Source: a virus | DNA: 34,653 bases | Reading direction: 5' to 3' (one strand) | Virus record (IMG/VR): IMGVR_UViG_3300027759_000243 | Location: 1 to 34,653 of that record | Shown: positions 1-7,424 of the stretch, piece after piece | Layout: every line of letters begins with the position of its first letter | How positions within the stretch are numbered: the stretch's first letter is position 1 | Position numbers and translations under genes: made by a program | Notes under the pieces: generated by a model | What the model was told of the DNA's origin: nothing | Seen by the model: only the letters and a program-made list of their open reading frames with translations | Databases searched by the model: none

Positions 1-159
1 ACAAATTGGATTGCTACAAACGGAGCAACTTTCTACATTACTGGTGTTCAACTAGAAGTAGGAAGCAATGCTACTGGATTTGAGTATCGTCAATACACTA
101 CCGAATTGCAATTATGCCAAAGGTATTTTCAAAATGGGATAACAAGTCAATCTGAATCT
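1..159. repeat. Terminal direct repeat, left copy (contig closure)
   Basis: This block is repeated at 34495-34653 over 159 bases with three mismatches, all within a five-base stretch (ACTTTCTAC here, ACACTTTAC there; Thr-Phe-Tyr versus Thr-Leu-Tyr). It lies inside a tail-fibre frame that is continuous across the join. The simplest reading is an assembly-end overlap of a circular or permuted genome, with the mismatches reflecting strain variation. Confidence 0.9.
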
Positions 160-441
160 ATTATTGGTGGCATAAGAACTGGCGGTCAAGTGCAATTTAG
201 TTATCCATTTAAAGTTACCATGCGTTCAACTCCTAGTGTTACTTTAAATTCATTTACTGCACAAGATTTATCAAATGGCAGTAACTATACTGTTACAGGG
301 CTATCAATGCAAAATGGACAAACTGCTACAAACAATATTAATTTAGTAGGAACTTGGTCATCAGGTGGAACTGCTGGTGCAGCTTCAAATATATTTGGTC
401 CATCAAATGCAACAGGATTTACATTTAGTGCGGAACTATAA
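1..441 (+). CDS. Tail fibre / receptor-binding protein, C-terminal part (gene starts at 33832)
   Basis: The frame is open from base 1 and ends in TAA at 439-441. It is the 3' end of the fibre gene that begins at 33832; joining 34494 to base 1 keeps the frame and gives a 367-aa protein. The first in-window ATG (106) lies inside the domain and is not a real start. The residues are Thr/Asn/Gly/Ser-rich beta-type sequence, including VQLEVGSNATGFEYR, a motif common in phage fibre carbohydrate-binding-like domains, then a short C-terminal head region. It is followed 2 bases later by a 50-aa ORF. The role in host recognition is inferred from composition and position. Confidence 0.8.
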   Translation, partial: TNWIATNGATFYITGVQLEVGSNATGFEYRQYTTELQLCQRYFQNGITSQSESIIGGIRTGGQVQFSYPFKVTMRSTPSVTLNSFTAQDLSNGSNYTVTGLSMQNGQTATNNINLVGTWSSGGTAGAASNIFGPSNATGFTFSAEL

Positions 442-443
442 TT

Positions 444-596
444 ATGTATAAATTACACAATAATTCTGAAAATCAGCCTATTGGAGTATTTTTAGGAAAA
501 ACTTATATTCCATTCGACCCTGACAACACAGACTACCAAGCCTACCTAAAATGGGTAGCTGAGGGAAACACTCCTGAACCTGCGGAGAACACATAA
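444..596 (+). CDS. Small fibre-associated protein (50 aa)
   Basis: This 50-aa ORF starts at ATG 444, two bases after the fibre stop, and ends in TAATG, so it shares one base with the next start. The sequence includes GKTYIPFDPDNTDYQAYLKW and ends in PEPAENT. The pattern of aromatic-rich 'YQAYLKWVAEGN' followed by Pro/Glu residues resembles short proteins encoded after phage tail-fibre genes that are thought to help fibre assembly. The function is unproven. Tight coupling on both sides supports it being a real gene. Confidence 0.7.
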   Translation: MYKLHNNSENQPIGVFLGKTYIPFDPDNTDYQAYLKWVAEGNTPEPAENT

Positions 597-1006
597 TGTC
601 AATGATTATTGATGGGACTAATGGTCTAACATTTAACAACGCTAGTACGCAAAGTGTAGCTGGTTTAACTGGTTCTACAAGTCAATTATGTAAAGCATGG
701 GTAAACTTTACTGGTTCAAGCGGTGCAATTAATGGTTCATACAATGTAAGTAGTGTTACAAGATATACAACTGGTCGATATGGAATTTCTTTTACTACTG
801 CAATGCCTAACGCAAACTACGCAATTTCTTTAGGATTAAGCGGAGAAAGTAGTTCATCAGGTAATGGAAGATGCGTTGTAAATACAAATACTGGTGCTAA
901 TGGAGGAACTCCAACAGTATCAATTTTTTACATTCAATCTACTAACTCAGCAGATTCAGCATTACAAGACCAGCAATTTGTTTATGCTTCTGTATTTAGT
1001 TCATAA
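596..1006 (+). CDS. Short tail-fibre / receptor-binding protein, AWVNF-type module
   Basis: This 136-aa protein has a short N-terminal part (MSMIIDGTNGLTFNNASTQS, typical of fibre attachment segments) followed by a module with CKAWVNFTG, NVSSVT, FTTAMPNANYAISL. The same module forms the C-terminal half of the protein at 32896-33402 (CRAWVNFNG, NVSSIT, FTTAMPDANYSANV), so the two are diverged paralogues. The gene overlaps the upstream stop as TAATG. A receptor-binding fibre tip is inferred. Each copy is followed by a similar small 'NGGVS' gene. Confidence 0.75.
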   Translation: MSMIIDGTNGLTFNNASTQSVAGLTGSTSQLCKAWVNFTGSSGAINGSYNVSSVTRYTTGRYGISFTTAMPNANYAISLGLSGESSSSGNGRCVVNTNTGANGGTPTVSIFYIQSTNSADSALQDQQFVYASVFSS

Positions 1007-1015
1007 GGATAAAGC

Positions 1016-1333
1016 ATGGCACAAGTAATTATTTACACAAATTCTAATGGTGGAGTATCAGTAACTTACCCAACAGGCGAATTACCGATTGAACAAGTAT
1101 TGGTTAAAGATTGTCCTGCTGGTGCAATGATTATTGATGATGGCAAACTTCCTACAGACAACGCTTATTTTGATGCTTGGGAATTAGTAGGGGGCAAAGT
1201 CGTAGTTAATGAAACTAAAAAACAAGCCATTATTGATGCAATTCAAGTTCCAATAACTGCAAAGGCTTCTGCACTAGCTAAACTAGCAGCATTAGGCCTT
1301 ACCCAAGATGAAGTAAAGGCTTTGGTAGGCTAA
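1016..1333 (+). CDS. Putative tail-fibre assembly protein (105 aa)
   Basis: The N-terminus (VIIYTNSNGGVSVTYPTGEL) contains the 'Y-N-x-NGGVS-x-x-x-P' motif seen in small proteins encoded beside phage fibres. Residues 30-65 are acidic with a PTD...F.DAWE motif. The last 25 residues form a helical tail (AKLAALGLTQDEVKALVG). The paralogue at 33414-33611 covers only the first two thirds and is followed by a separate gene encoding a similar Leu/Ala tail. The stop overlaps the next ATG by one base. A chaperone or assembly role is inferred from position. Confidence 0.6.
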   Translation: MAQVIIYTNSNGGVSVTYPTGELPIEQVLVKDCPAGAMIIDDGKLPTDNAYFDAWELVGGKVVVNETKKQAIIDAIQVPITAKASALAKLAALGLTQDEVKALVG

Positions 1334-1818
1334 TGTTTCAAACAGCTTTCCAAGCTAATGCGTTTCAAAATAACGCATTTCAGGTCTATGTAGCCCCCAC
1401 CCCTACTAATAATCTTGCTGGGGGTGATGATGCTTCTTGGACAGCTGACGATTTAAAGAGATTACGCAAGCTATCCGCAAAGATAGCAGAAAGACAGCGT
1501 AAGCTAGAACAATCCGTCAAAGACGCAAATGCAGATCGTAAGAAAGCGTTTAAGGAACAGATTGATCCAACGCCTGTTGCAAAAGTTAAGCAATCTAAAG
1601 TAAAATCAATTCAAGAGGTTAAAGCTGATATACCGTCAGTCGATACACAAGAATTACAGCGGTCTATAAGCTACCTTGAAAGACAACGGAATAACATCCT
1701 TGAAGCGGTAGCGATCAGACACCAACAGGCTCTTATGCAAGAGCAATTGAGGGTAATGGAAGCCAAACGCCTAGAGGAACTAGACGATGAGGTTGCACTA
1801 TTACTACTACTGCACTAG
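1333..1818 (+). CDS. FQ-repeat, coiled-coil virion-associated protein
   Basis: This 161-aa protein opens with a phenylalanine-glutamine repeat (FQTAFQANAFQNNAFQVY), a signature seen at the N-terminus of small phage structural proteins. A charged, coiled-coil-like region follows (about 35-150) with many Lys/Arg/Glu and no membrane segment. It starts at ATG 1333, sharing a base with the previous TAA. The end is odd: Leu-rich (VALLLLLH), with a last 19 nt that overlap the next gene in the -1 frame. The function is unknown. Confidence 0.6.
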   Translation: MFQTAFQANAFQNNAFQVYVAPTPTNNLAGGDDASWTADDLKRLRKLSAKIAERQRKLEQSVKDANADRKKAFKEQIDPTPVAKVKQSKVKSIQEVKADIPSVDTQELQRSISYLERQRNNILEAVAIRHQQALMQEQLRVMEAKRLEELDDEVALLLLLH

Positions 1819-2708
1819 ACGCTGATAGCCAATATAAATTAGCTTACGAACACCTACACGCTGGCAGATATGAAGCTGGCTTTAGAGGATTTGAATACCG
1901 CTGGCATCCTGACATTATTGCCAAACAAGCCCAGCCATACGCCCCTGCGTTAAAAATGCCTGTATGGAGAGGTGAACCCCTTATGGGTAAATCCATTACC
2001 GTACAGATGGAGCAAGGTTTTGGGGACATTATTATGTTTGCCCGTTTCCTACCTGCTTTAAAGGCTTTAGGAGCGTCTAGGGTCGTTGTTTTGCAAGAAA
2101 GCACATTACACCACCTTTTAGGTCAAATTCACGCTGTAGATGTGTTTAGCAACGATTTAAGTGAGGGTATGGCTACCCAATCTGATTACTGGATTGGCTC
2201 AATGTCATTGCCTTATTACATTAGCTTGATGCACCCTATTGTTAAGTCTATGTTTCCTGTAACACGGAACAAGATTGTGGGTTCAGAAGGCTATTTACAC
2301 GCTATTCCTAGCAATATTCCACCCAAAATTGGGGTAAATTGGGAAGCATCCAAGCAAACTCTGTATTACATCAAATCTATAGACCATCGGCACATGGCTG
2401 AATTGGTCGGGGATGACGCTTATAGTCTAAATCCTAACTCTGATGGCCTATTTCACCCACTTCCTAACGATGGATGGAAGAAAAACTGGGTGCAAACTGC
2501 ATCACACATGAAGGCTATGAAGGGAATTGTGACTGTTGACACGGGAACAGCCCACCTTGCTGGTGCTTTGGGGATAAAAACCGTAGTTTTACTGCCAAAA
2601 GAAGAATTTGTATGCTGGCGGTGGAAAAATGCCCGTTGGTATGACAGCATTTGCCTACTTAGACCTAGTGAATACGACCAATTACCCGACATCATAAGGA
2701 GAATGTAA
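1800..2708 (+). CDS. Glycosyltransferase/TPR-like protein, probable ATT start
   Basis: The frame is open from 1791 to 2708. The first ATG (1956) lies inside the conserved part; the region before it still encodes sensible protein (YKLAYEHLHAGRYEAGFRGF, a TPR-like helix pair, then EYRW). No ATG, GTG or TTG exists in frame between the TGA at 1788 and 1956. An ATT at 1800 sits seven bases after GAGG (1789-1792), an ideal ribosome-site spacing, so I place the start there (302 aa). Residues after 1956 show W-R-G-E-x-L-x-G-K, EQGFGDIIMFARFLPAL and a C-terminal VTVDTGTAHLAGALG motif, typical of glycosyltransferase-9-like domains that follow TPRs. A -1 frameshift from the upstream gene is the alternative. 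The substrate is unknown. Confidence 0.65.
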   Translation: MTTTALDADSQYKLAYEHLHAGRYEAGFRGFEYRWHPDIIAKQAQPYAPALKMPVWRGEPLMGKSITVQMEQGFGDIIMFARFLPALKALGASRVVVLQESTLHHLLGQIHAVDVFSNDLSEGMATQSDYWIGSMSLPYYISLMHPIVKSMFPVTRNKIVGSEGYLHAIPSNIPPKIGVNWEASKQTLYYIKSIDHRHMAELVGDDAYSLNPNSDGLFHPLPNDGWKKNWVQTASHMKAMKGIVTVDTGTAHLAGALGIKTVVLLPKEEFVCWRWKNARWYDSICLLRPSEYDQLPDIIRRM

Positions 2709-3085
2709 TGCTGTGCCCAAAATGCGGATATTCCGAAGGAAATCACATAGAAACCAAGAAAACTGATGAGGAATTTTTCCTTGAATGGTGGACACCGACT
2801 ATTGGTGAAGAAGCTGCCAAAGCATCTTGGCAAGACAAAGTAGCTATGAAATCTAGGGTAGCCCCTGTGGTTATTCCTGACATTGAGGGTCACATCAGCA
2901 TGGCAGACGGCACTTGGGTTTCTAGTCGTTCTAAGCACCGTGAGAACCTTAAGCGTAATAACTGCATTGAAATTGGCAATGATGTGCCATTAGAGCAAAA
3001 AAAGGTTGAATTTAGCCGCAAAGAACAAGAAGCCCGTAAGCGTCAAATTGCGGAAATTACCTACTCCAAACTTAATTACAGATAA
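2708..3085 (+). CDS. Hypothetical protein with N-terminal CxxC
   Basis: This 125-aa protein starts MLCPKCGYSEGNH, giving one CxxC knuckle that could bind zinc only with other ligands (the nearby His, or by dimerising). The rest is charged and predicted helical at the C-terminus (KKVEFSRKEQEARKRQIAEI). It overlaps the previous stop as TAATG and lies nine bases before the scaffold-like gene, so it belongs to the head-assembly transcription unit. I do not recognise a family function. Confidence 0.6.
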   Translation: MLCPKCGYSEGNHIETKKTDEEFFLEWWTPTIGEEAAKASWQDKVAMKSRVAPVVIPDIEGHISMADGTWVSSRSKHRENLKRNNCIEIGNDVPLEQKKVEFSRKEQEARKRQIAEITYSKLNYR

Positions 3086-3093
3086 GGAACACC

Positions 3094-4191
3094 ATGTCAG
3101 ATGACCGCAGAGAATTGCTAGAAGCCGCATTAGACCAAGCCGAAGAAGGCACTTTAGAAGCACCAATCGAAAAGGAGATAGAGGTAAATGAAGATCCAAT
3201 CCAAGCCGAAGTTGAAGAAAGCAACGACAGTAGCGAAGAAGGCAACAACCGTGACGAAAAGGGTCGTTTCAAAAGCAATGCCGAAGAAGCCAGTAGCACA
3301 GACGATACCGTTGAAGAACCCGAATTGGCTAATGAAGCTAGTGATGCTAATGAAGAACAAATAAAACGCCCTACTACTTGGAAAAAGGAATACAGGGATG
3401 TTTGGGACAAAATGCAAGAAGGTAAACCGCTAGATAAAGCGGAATTTGCTAAATTTGCTGAATATGCCAATCAGCGTGAAGCAGAGTACAAAAAAGGTGT
3501 ATCTGCCTACAAAGCTGAAGCTGACAATGCTAGAGAATTGACACAAGCGATTGGCCCGTTTATTCCTGAGCTTCAAAAGCATGGTATTCATCCTGCCGCA
3601 TGGATCAATAACTTAGGTCGAGCACATTACACTTTAGCCAACGGAACTCAAGAGCAAAAGTTAAATGCGTTTAATAGACTTGCACAAGATTATGGAATAC
3701 AATTAAACCAAGATGCACTTCAGATGCCTGAACAGGCGTATGTTGACCCGTATCAGCAACAGTTAATGCAGCAACTTCAAGCTACCCAGCAACAAGTTGC
3801 TCAACTGTCACAGATTCGGGAGCAAGAGGAAAATGCTCGATTAAGTAATGAAATTAATCGGGTAAGTAGTAACAAAGAGCGGTTTCCGCACTTTGATATG
3901 GTAAGGGAGGATATGGCTCAATTACTTGAGCGAGGTTTAGCCCAAGACCTAGAATCGGCTTATGCCAAAGCGGTGCGTATGAATGACGAAGCGTACAAGC
4001 TAGAGCAGGATAAACTCCTGAAATCAGCTAATACCCAAGCGTCTAAGGCACAGCAAGTAGCAAAAGCTAAAGCAACTGCTGTTAGTCCACGATCCGTTAC
4101 TCCTAGCGGTCAAGTGTCTAAGACAGATGCAAAGGATAGACGATCCTTATTATTGGCTTCTTTAGCCGATGCCGAGGGTGGTCGGGTTTAA
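3094..4191 (+). CDS. Putative scaffolding protein
   Basis: This 365-aa, highly charged protein starts after AAGGA. Residues 1-90 are very acidic and low in complexity. Residues 90-150 carry PTTWKKEYRDVWDKM. Residues 200-300 are Gln-rich coiled coil (YQQQLMQQLQATQQQVAQL). The C-terminus is basic (SPRSVTPSGQ...KDRRSLLLASLAD). This composition and its place directly before the capsid gene match phage scaffold proteins, which template procapsid assembly and are absent from the mature head. No protease motif was seen. The assignment is by context and composition. Confidence 0.75.
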   Translation: MSDDRRELLEAALDQAEEGTLEAPIEKEIEVNEDPIQAEVEESNDSSEEGNNRDEKGRFKSNAEEASSTDDTVEEPELANEASDANEEQIKRPTTWKKEYRDVWDKMQEGKPLDKAEFAKFAEYANQREAEYKKGVSAYKAEADNARELTQAIGPFIPELQKHGIHPAAWINNLGRAHYTLANGTQEQKLNAFNRLAQDYGIQLNQDALQMPEQAYVDPYQQQLMQQLQATQQQVAQLSQIREQEENARLSNEINRVSSNKERFPHFDMVREDMAQLLERGLAQDLESAYAKAVRMNDEAYKLEQDKLLKSANTQASKAQQVAKAKATAVSPRSVTPSGQVSKTDAKDRRSLLLASLADAEGGRV

Positions 4192-4214
4192 CTTAATTTA
4201 ATAAAGGAAATATC

Positions 4215-4372
4215 ATGGCATTTGCTAACTCAGCAATCACCGATATTATCGCTACCACCATTCAAAGTCGTAGCGGAGTATTGGCTGATAACTTGACACA
4301 AAACAATGCAATTTTGCAAAGACTTAACTCGAAGGGTAATGTCCGTCCATTTAGTGGCGGAAATGTAATCCT
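4215..4372 (+). CDS. Major capsid protein, exon 1
   Basis: ATG 4215 follows AAAGGA by eight bases. Exon 1 encodes residues 1-52 plus two bases of codon 53, with ITDIIATTIQSRSGVLADNL and SGGNVIL. Reading on without splicing hits TGA at 4377 after 54 codons, far too short for a capsid protein. The exon ends in CCT, whose last U can pair with G in P1 of the intron. Joined to 4615-5440 it gives 984 nt, 327 aa, with the junction reading GNVIL-EEIMYNDP, a natural continuation. It lies directly downstream of the scaffold gene. Confidence 0.88.
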
Positions 4373-4614
4373 TAATTGATGGGGTCACTCTGCCGTTGAA
4401 CGCAGATGTGAGAATTCTCTCTAATTGACTTGGAACTCCCGAAGGGGACAACAGGGCGGAAGGCGAAAGCCACCGTGAACGACTAAACGAGAGAACACCA
4501 AGAACTGGTGGAGCGATAGTCTGACCTTAGATATAACTTGATGTAATTTAAGTCTAAGAGTGTAGCGGAACAGAAACGACTACACCAAGCTGGGATCGGC
4601 TTGTAACAACCGAG
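4373..4614 (+). ncRNA. Group I intron in the capsid gene (242 nt, no ORF)
   Basis: The canonical core can be drawn by eye. P1: exon bases 4368-4372 (AUCCU) pair with 4381-4385 (GGGGU), ending in the diagnostic U-G wobble. P3: 4415-4421 with 4489-4495 (UUCUCUC/GAGAGAA). P5: around CUCCC-GAA-GGGG. P6/P6a: GG 4458-4459 with CC 4473-4474, then GGC-GAAA-GCC at 4462-4471. P7: GACUA 4481-4485 with UAGUC 4517-4521, a bulged C at 4480, and A4479-U4522, the guanosine-binding layout. P8: CACCA 4496-4500 with UGGUG 4506-4510. P9-type hairpins follow at 4526-4558, 4560-4585 and 4586-4603. The last base is G4614. No homing endonuclease ORF is present. Confidence 0.93.
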
Positions 4615-5440
4615 CGAGGAAATTATGTACAACGATCCAAATACTAATAACGCTAATTCATATAGCGGTTACGAAGTATTGGATATTACTCCTGATAGCC
4701 CTATCTCTGCGGCTCAGTTCAGCATTACTCAGTATGCTGATTCTGTAACAATGAGTGGTCTAGAAATGTTGCAAAACAGTTCCAAAGAAGCAATCATTGA
4801 CCTTTTAGATGGTCGTATGCAAGTTTCTGAAGCCCGTTTATTAAACCGTATTTCAGGTGACATTTATGGCGATGGTACTGGTAATGGCGGAAAAAACATA
4901 ACTGGATTGGCCGCTATGGTTCCCGTTTCAAATACGACTGGCACGTACGGTGGCATTAACCGTGCAAACTGGGCGTTTTGGCAGAACCAATCTTCTACTG
5001 GTGCGGATTCTTCTTCATTGATTCAAGCCGCTATGACTTCTGCCGCTATCAAATCTGTTCGTGGCACAGACAAAGTGGATTTAATTGTTTCAGGTAACAC
5101 TCTGTATCAACGCTATGTTGCTTCTTTGCAAGCTATTCAGCGTATTGCTGGTGTTGAAGAAGGTGCGGCTGGCTTTGCATCATTGAAGTTCTACGGTGGC
5201 GGTATGTCTGCTGATGTGGTATTAGGTGGCGGTATTGGTGCTCAAGAGAACGCATTGTATATGTATCTTTTGAACACTAACTATATGTTCCTACGCCCAC
5301 ATAAAGAGCGTAATTTCGTTCCTATTGGTGGCGAGCGTCAATCTATCAATCAAGATGCAATCGTGAAGCTGTATGGTTGGGCAGGTAATTTAACTTGCTC
5401 TAATGCTTCATTGCAAGGTATCTTGACTGGTACGGCTTAA
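4615..5440 (+). CDS. Major capsid protein, exon 2
   Basis: Exon 2 completes codon 53 (CT+C, Leu) and encodes residues 54-327. It begins EEIMYNDPNTNNANSYSGYE and continues with ISAAQFSITQYADSVTMSG, GRMQVSEARLLNRISGDIYG and C-terminal GERQSINQDAIVKLYGWAGN. Length and layout fit an HK97-fold coat protein of small podovirus-like phages, based on remembered similarity to phage capsid proteins and on position between scaffold and head-tail genes. The ATG at 4625 is an internal methionine, not a start; an ORF starting there lacks the N-terminal arm. Confidence 0.88.
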
Positions 5441-5467
5441 TCATATCCATAGAAAAGGAAAATTATC

Positions 5468-5764
5468 ATGGCATATACCGTTCTCCCCATCGCTGGCGTA
5501 GATTTGAATAATGTGGCTAACACAAATACAAACTCTGCTGGCACAGCAATCTCAACCTTTGGCCCACTCGGTGCTGAAACATTTGGAAACACAGGTTTTC
5601 GTTATGTTTTTGCACAAGCTGGTGTAGCAATTGCAACTTCTTCTGCAACTTGCATCATTAATGCTTCAACATTCCAAGTAACTTTGGGTGCGACAGGCAC
5701 ATATTTGTCAGGTGCTTCAATGGCTTCAGGCGATTATGGTTGGTTTAGCAAGGCTTCTGTTTGA
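5468..5764 (+). CDS. Putative capsid decoration/head protein (98 aa)
   Basis: This small Ala/Gly/Ser/Thr-rich beta-type protein begins MAYTVLPIAGVDLNNVANTN after a good AAGGAAA site. It has no charged or helical domain and no membrane segment. It follows the capsid gene by 27 bases and is closed by a strong terminator, a slot often used for highly expressed head decoration proteins. Sequence alone does not prove the function. Confidence 0.6.
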   Translation: MAYTVLPIAGVDLNNVANTNTNSAGTAISTFGPLGAETFGNTGFRYVFAQAGVAIATSSATCIINASTFQVTLGATGTYLSGASMASGDYGWFSKASV

Positions 5765-5797
5765 TTAGCTTAAAACGCTAAAATGTAGTAAAAACGA

Positions 5798-5828
5798 GGG
5801 GTTAGCTCACAAGGCTGACCCCTTTTTT
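5798..5828 (+). terminator. Rho-independent terminator after capsid genes
   Basis: GGGGTTAGC (5798-5806), a seven-base loop, then GCTGACCCC (5814-5822) and six T. The stem is nine base pairs with one G-U (or U-G) step. It probably sets high capsid transcript levels relative to the downstream tail genes. Confidence 0.9.
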
Positions 5829-5867
5829 CTTTAACCTTTTACCTTAATACCTTGAGGAGATTTAAAA

Positions 5868-6515
5868 ATGGCTTTACCTTCAGATCAAAACAATGCGGAT
5901 TCCCGATTACAAGTACGCTTTTACAAGCGATCAGTACATCAAGAACAAGAATCAATGGATGCTGGCAGACCAATCTTTAAAGACTTTGATTTTGTCCAAA
6001 TTTGCGTAGCTGGTGATTCTTTAACCGAAATTGACACTTATGCCCTAGCTAGTCATAAAACCCGTTTTCCTATTCAATGGGCTAATTACATGAATAGACA
6101 GGGTGCAAACGATGAGGAAGTGGTTGGAACACCTGTAGCAGAATGGCCTTTAGTATCAAAAAGCCAAGCTGAAGAACTGCGAGCAATGAAGTTTCACACT
6201 ATTGAATCTATTGCAAATGCTTCAGATCAGCAATTACAGCGTATGGGTATGGCGGCAGGAATGTCACCTTATGCGTTCCGTGATAAGGCAAAGGCATTTT
6301 TAAATCTAGCCACCAATGCGGCAGAAACAGACAAGCGTGAAAGTGAAATTAACGCTTTGAAAGAAGAACTTGCCAAAAAAGACAAAGAAACTGCTAAAAT
6401 AAAGGCAGAAACAGATGCAAAGCTGGCTCAAATGCAAGATCAAATGGCCGCTATACTTGCCGCTGTTGGTGAAAAGAAACCCCGTAAGAAAGCGGTAGCC
6501 ACAGAGGAAGCCTAA
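5868..6515 (+). CDS. Conserved phage structural-region protein (215 aa)
   Basis: Strong GAGGAG site and ATG start. Residues 1-90 form a compact domain (RLQVRFYKRSVHQEQESMDA, PIFKDFDFVQICVAGDSLTE). Residues 100-145 have a short helix-hairpin-helix-like stretch (TIESIANASDQQLQRMGM). From about 150 there is a long Lys/Glu/Ala coiled coil ending in basic KKPRKKAVATEEA. It sits between the capsid and head-tail adaptor genes. I know of similar uncharacterised proteins in this position in podovirus genomes but cannot assign a function. Confidence 0.65.
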   Translation: MALPSDQNNADSRLQVRFYKRSVHQEQESMDAGRPIFKDFDFVQICVAGDSLTEIDTYALASHKTRFPIQWANYMNRQGANDEEVVGTPVAEWPLVSKSQAEELRAMKFHTIESIANASDQQLQRMGMAAGMSPYAFRDKAKAFLNLATNAAETDKRESEINALKEELAKKDKETAKIKAETDAKLAQMQDQMAAILAAVGEKKPRKKAVATEEA

Positions 6516-6516
6516 T

Positions 6517-7422
6517 ATGTCATCAACAATGCTTGAATTAGTCCAGCAAGTTACCGCTGAACTTAACTTAGCCGTACCTACTTATGTAGCAGGAAACACT
6601 AACCAAGATGTGCAGCAAATTCTTGCGTTAATGAATCGTGCTGGGTATGACTTAATTAAGGAACACGATTGGCAAGCATTGGAGTTGGAATATCGGTTTT
6701 ATACAAATGCAATAACCACGACCTGCAACACTACGAATGGGACTTATTTACTTAACAACATTCCTAGTACCGCAGGTCTTGATAACACCTATTCCATTGT
6801 GGGGACATCAATTCCCCAAGATACCTATGTTGATCAAGTTCTTACTTCAGCTAGTTTAACAACTACTCAATTAGCGTCAGCAACATCCATAGCTGGTTCT
6901 GTTACTTTTAGCAAGACCATCTATCCGTTGCCGTCTGATTACGAAACCATCACAGACAATACTCATTGGGATAAGACGAAACATTGGCAAATGCTTGGCC
7001 CAGTCGATGCACAGCAATGGCAATGGCTTAAATCAGGCTATATCTCAACAGGCCCACGGGTTCGTTGGCGTATTCTTGGCAACAAGTTTGAAATATGGCC
7101 ACCATATAACACCCAAGAGTATTTAGGGTTTGAGTATCGCTCTAAAGGTTGGGTAAGAAGTGCGGCTGATGCTGTAAAGAATAGCTTTACTGTTGATACA
7201 GATACATCGGTATTAGATGACGCAATCATTGTATTGCTGACTAAACTCAAATACTTCCAAATCAAGTCCTTTGATACTACTGCGTTGCAACAAGATTACC
7301 AGCGTTATTTGAACATAGCTAAAGCTAACGATAAAGGATCAGCAACCCTATCATTTGCACCTGCTCCAAGTGCCGTGCTTATTGGTTGGGCTAATATTCC
7401 TGATACTGGCTACGGGTCTTAA
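6517..7422 (+). CDS. Head-tail adaptor / tail tubular A-like protein
   Basis: This 301-aa protein begins MSSTMLELVQQVTAELNLAV. The N-terminal helix pair (LMNRAGYDLIKEHDWQAL) and later IYPLPSDYETITDNTHW match head-to-tail connector proteins of podoviruses (T7 gp11/P22 gp4-type region). A beta-rich insert lies at about 60-130, and the C-terminal half has KYFQIKSF and YQRYLNIAKAND helices. It is one base after the upstream stop and three bases before the tail nozzle-like gene. Assignment rests on motif pattern and synteny. Confidence 0.65.
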   Translation: MSSTMLELVQQVTAELNLAVPTYVAGNTNQDVQQILALMNRAGYDLIKEHDWQALELEYRFYTNAITTTCNTTNGTYLLNNIPSTAGLDNTYSIVGTSIPQDTYVDQVLTSASLTTTQLASATSIAGSVTFSKTIYPLPSDYETITDNTHWDKTKHWQMLGPVDAQQWQWLKSGYISTGPRVRWRILGNKFEIWPPYNTQEYLGFEYRSKGWVRSAADAVKNSFTVDTDTSVLDDAIIVLLTKLKYFQIKSFDTTALQQDYQRYLNIAKANDKGSATLSFAPAPSAVLIGWANIPDTGYGS

Positions 7423-7424
7423 TA

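Noticed and set aside
4188-4201. TTAAC-TTAA-TTTAA as another operator
   Set aside because: AT-rich, includes the scaffold stop codon, two arm mismatches, and no promoter boxes around it.
4625-5440. Capsid gene starting at ATG 4625 (271 aa)
   Set aside because: This Met is internal; the protein lacks the N-terminal arm, the preceding in-frame GAG GAA ATT is coding, and the group I intron joins it to 4215-4372.
5765-5780. TTTGATTAGCTTAA as an operator copy
   Set aside because: Left arm does not match; it overlaps a stop codon and has no promoter context.
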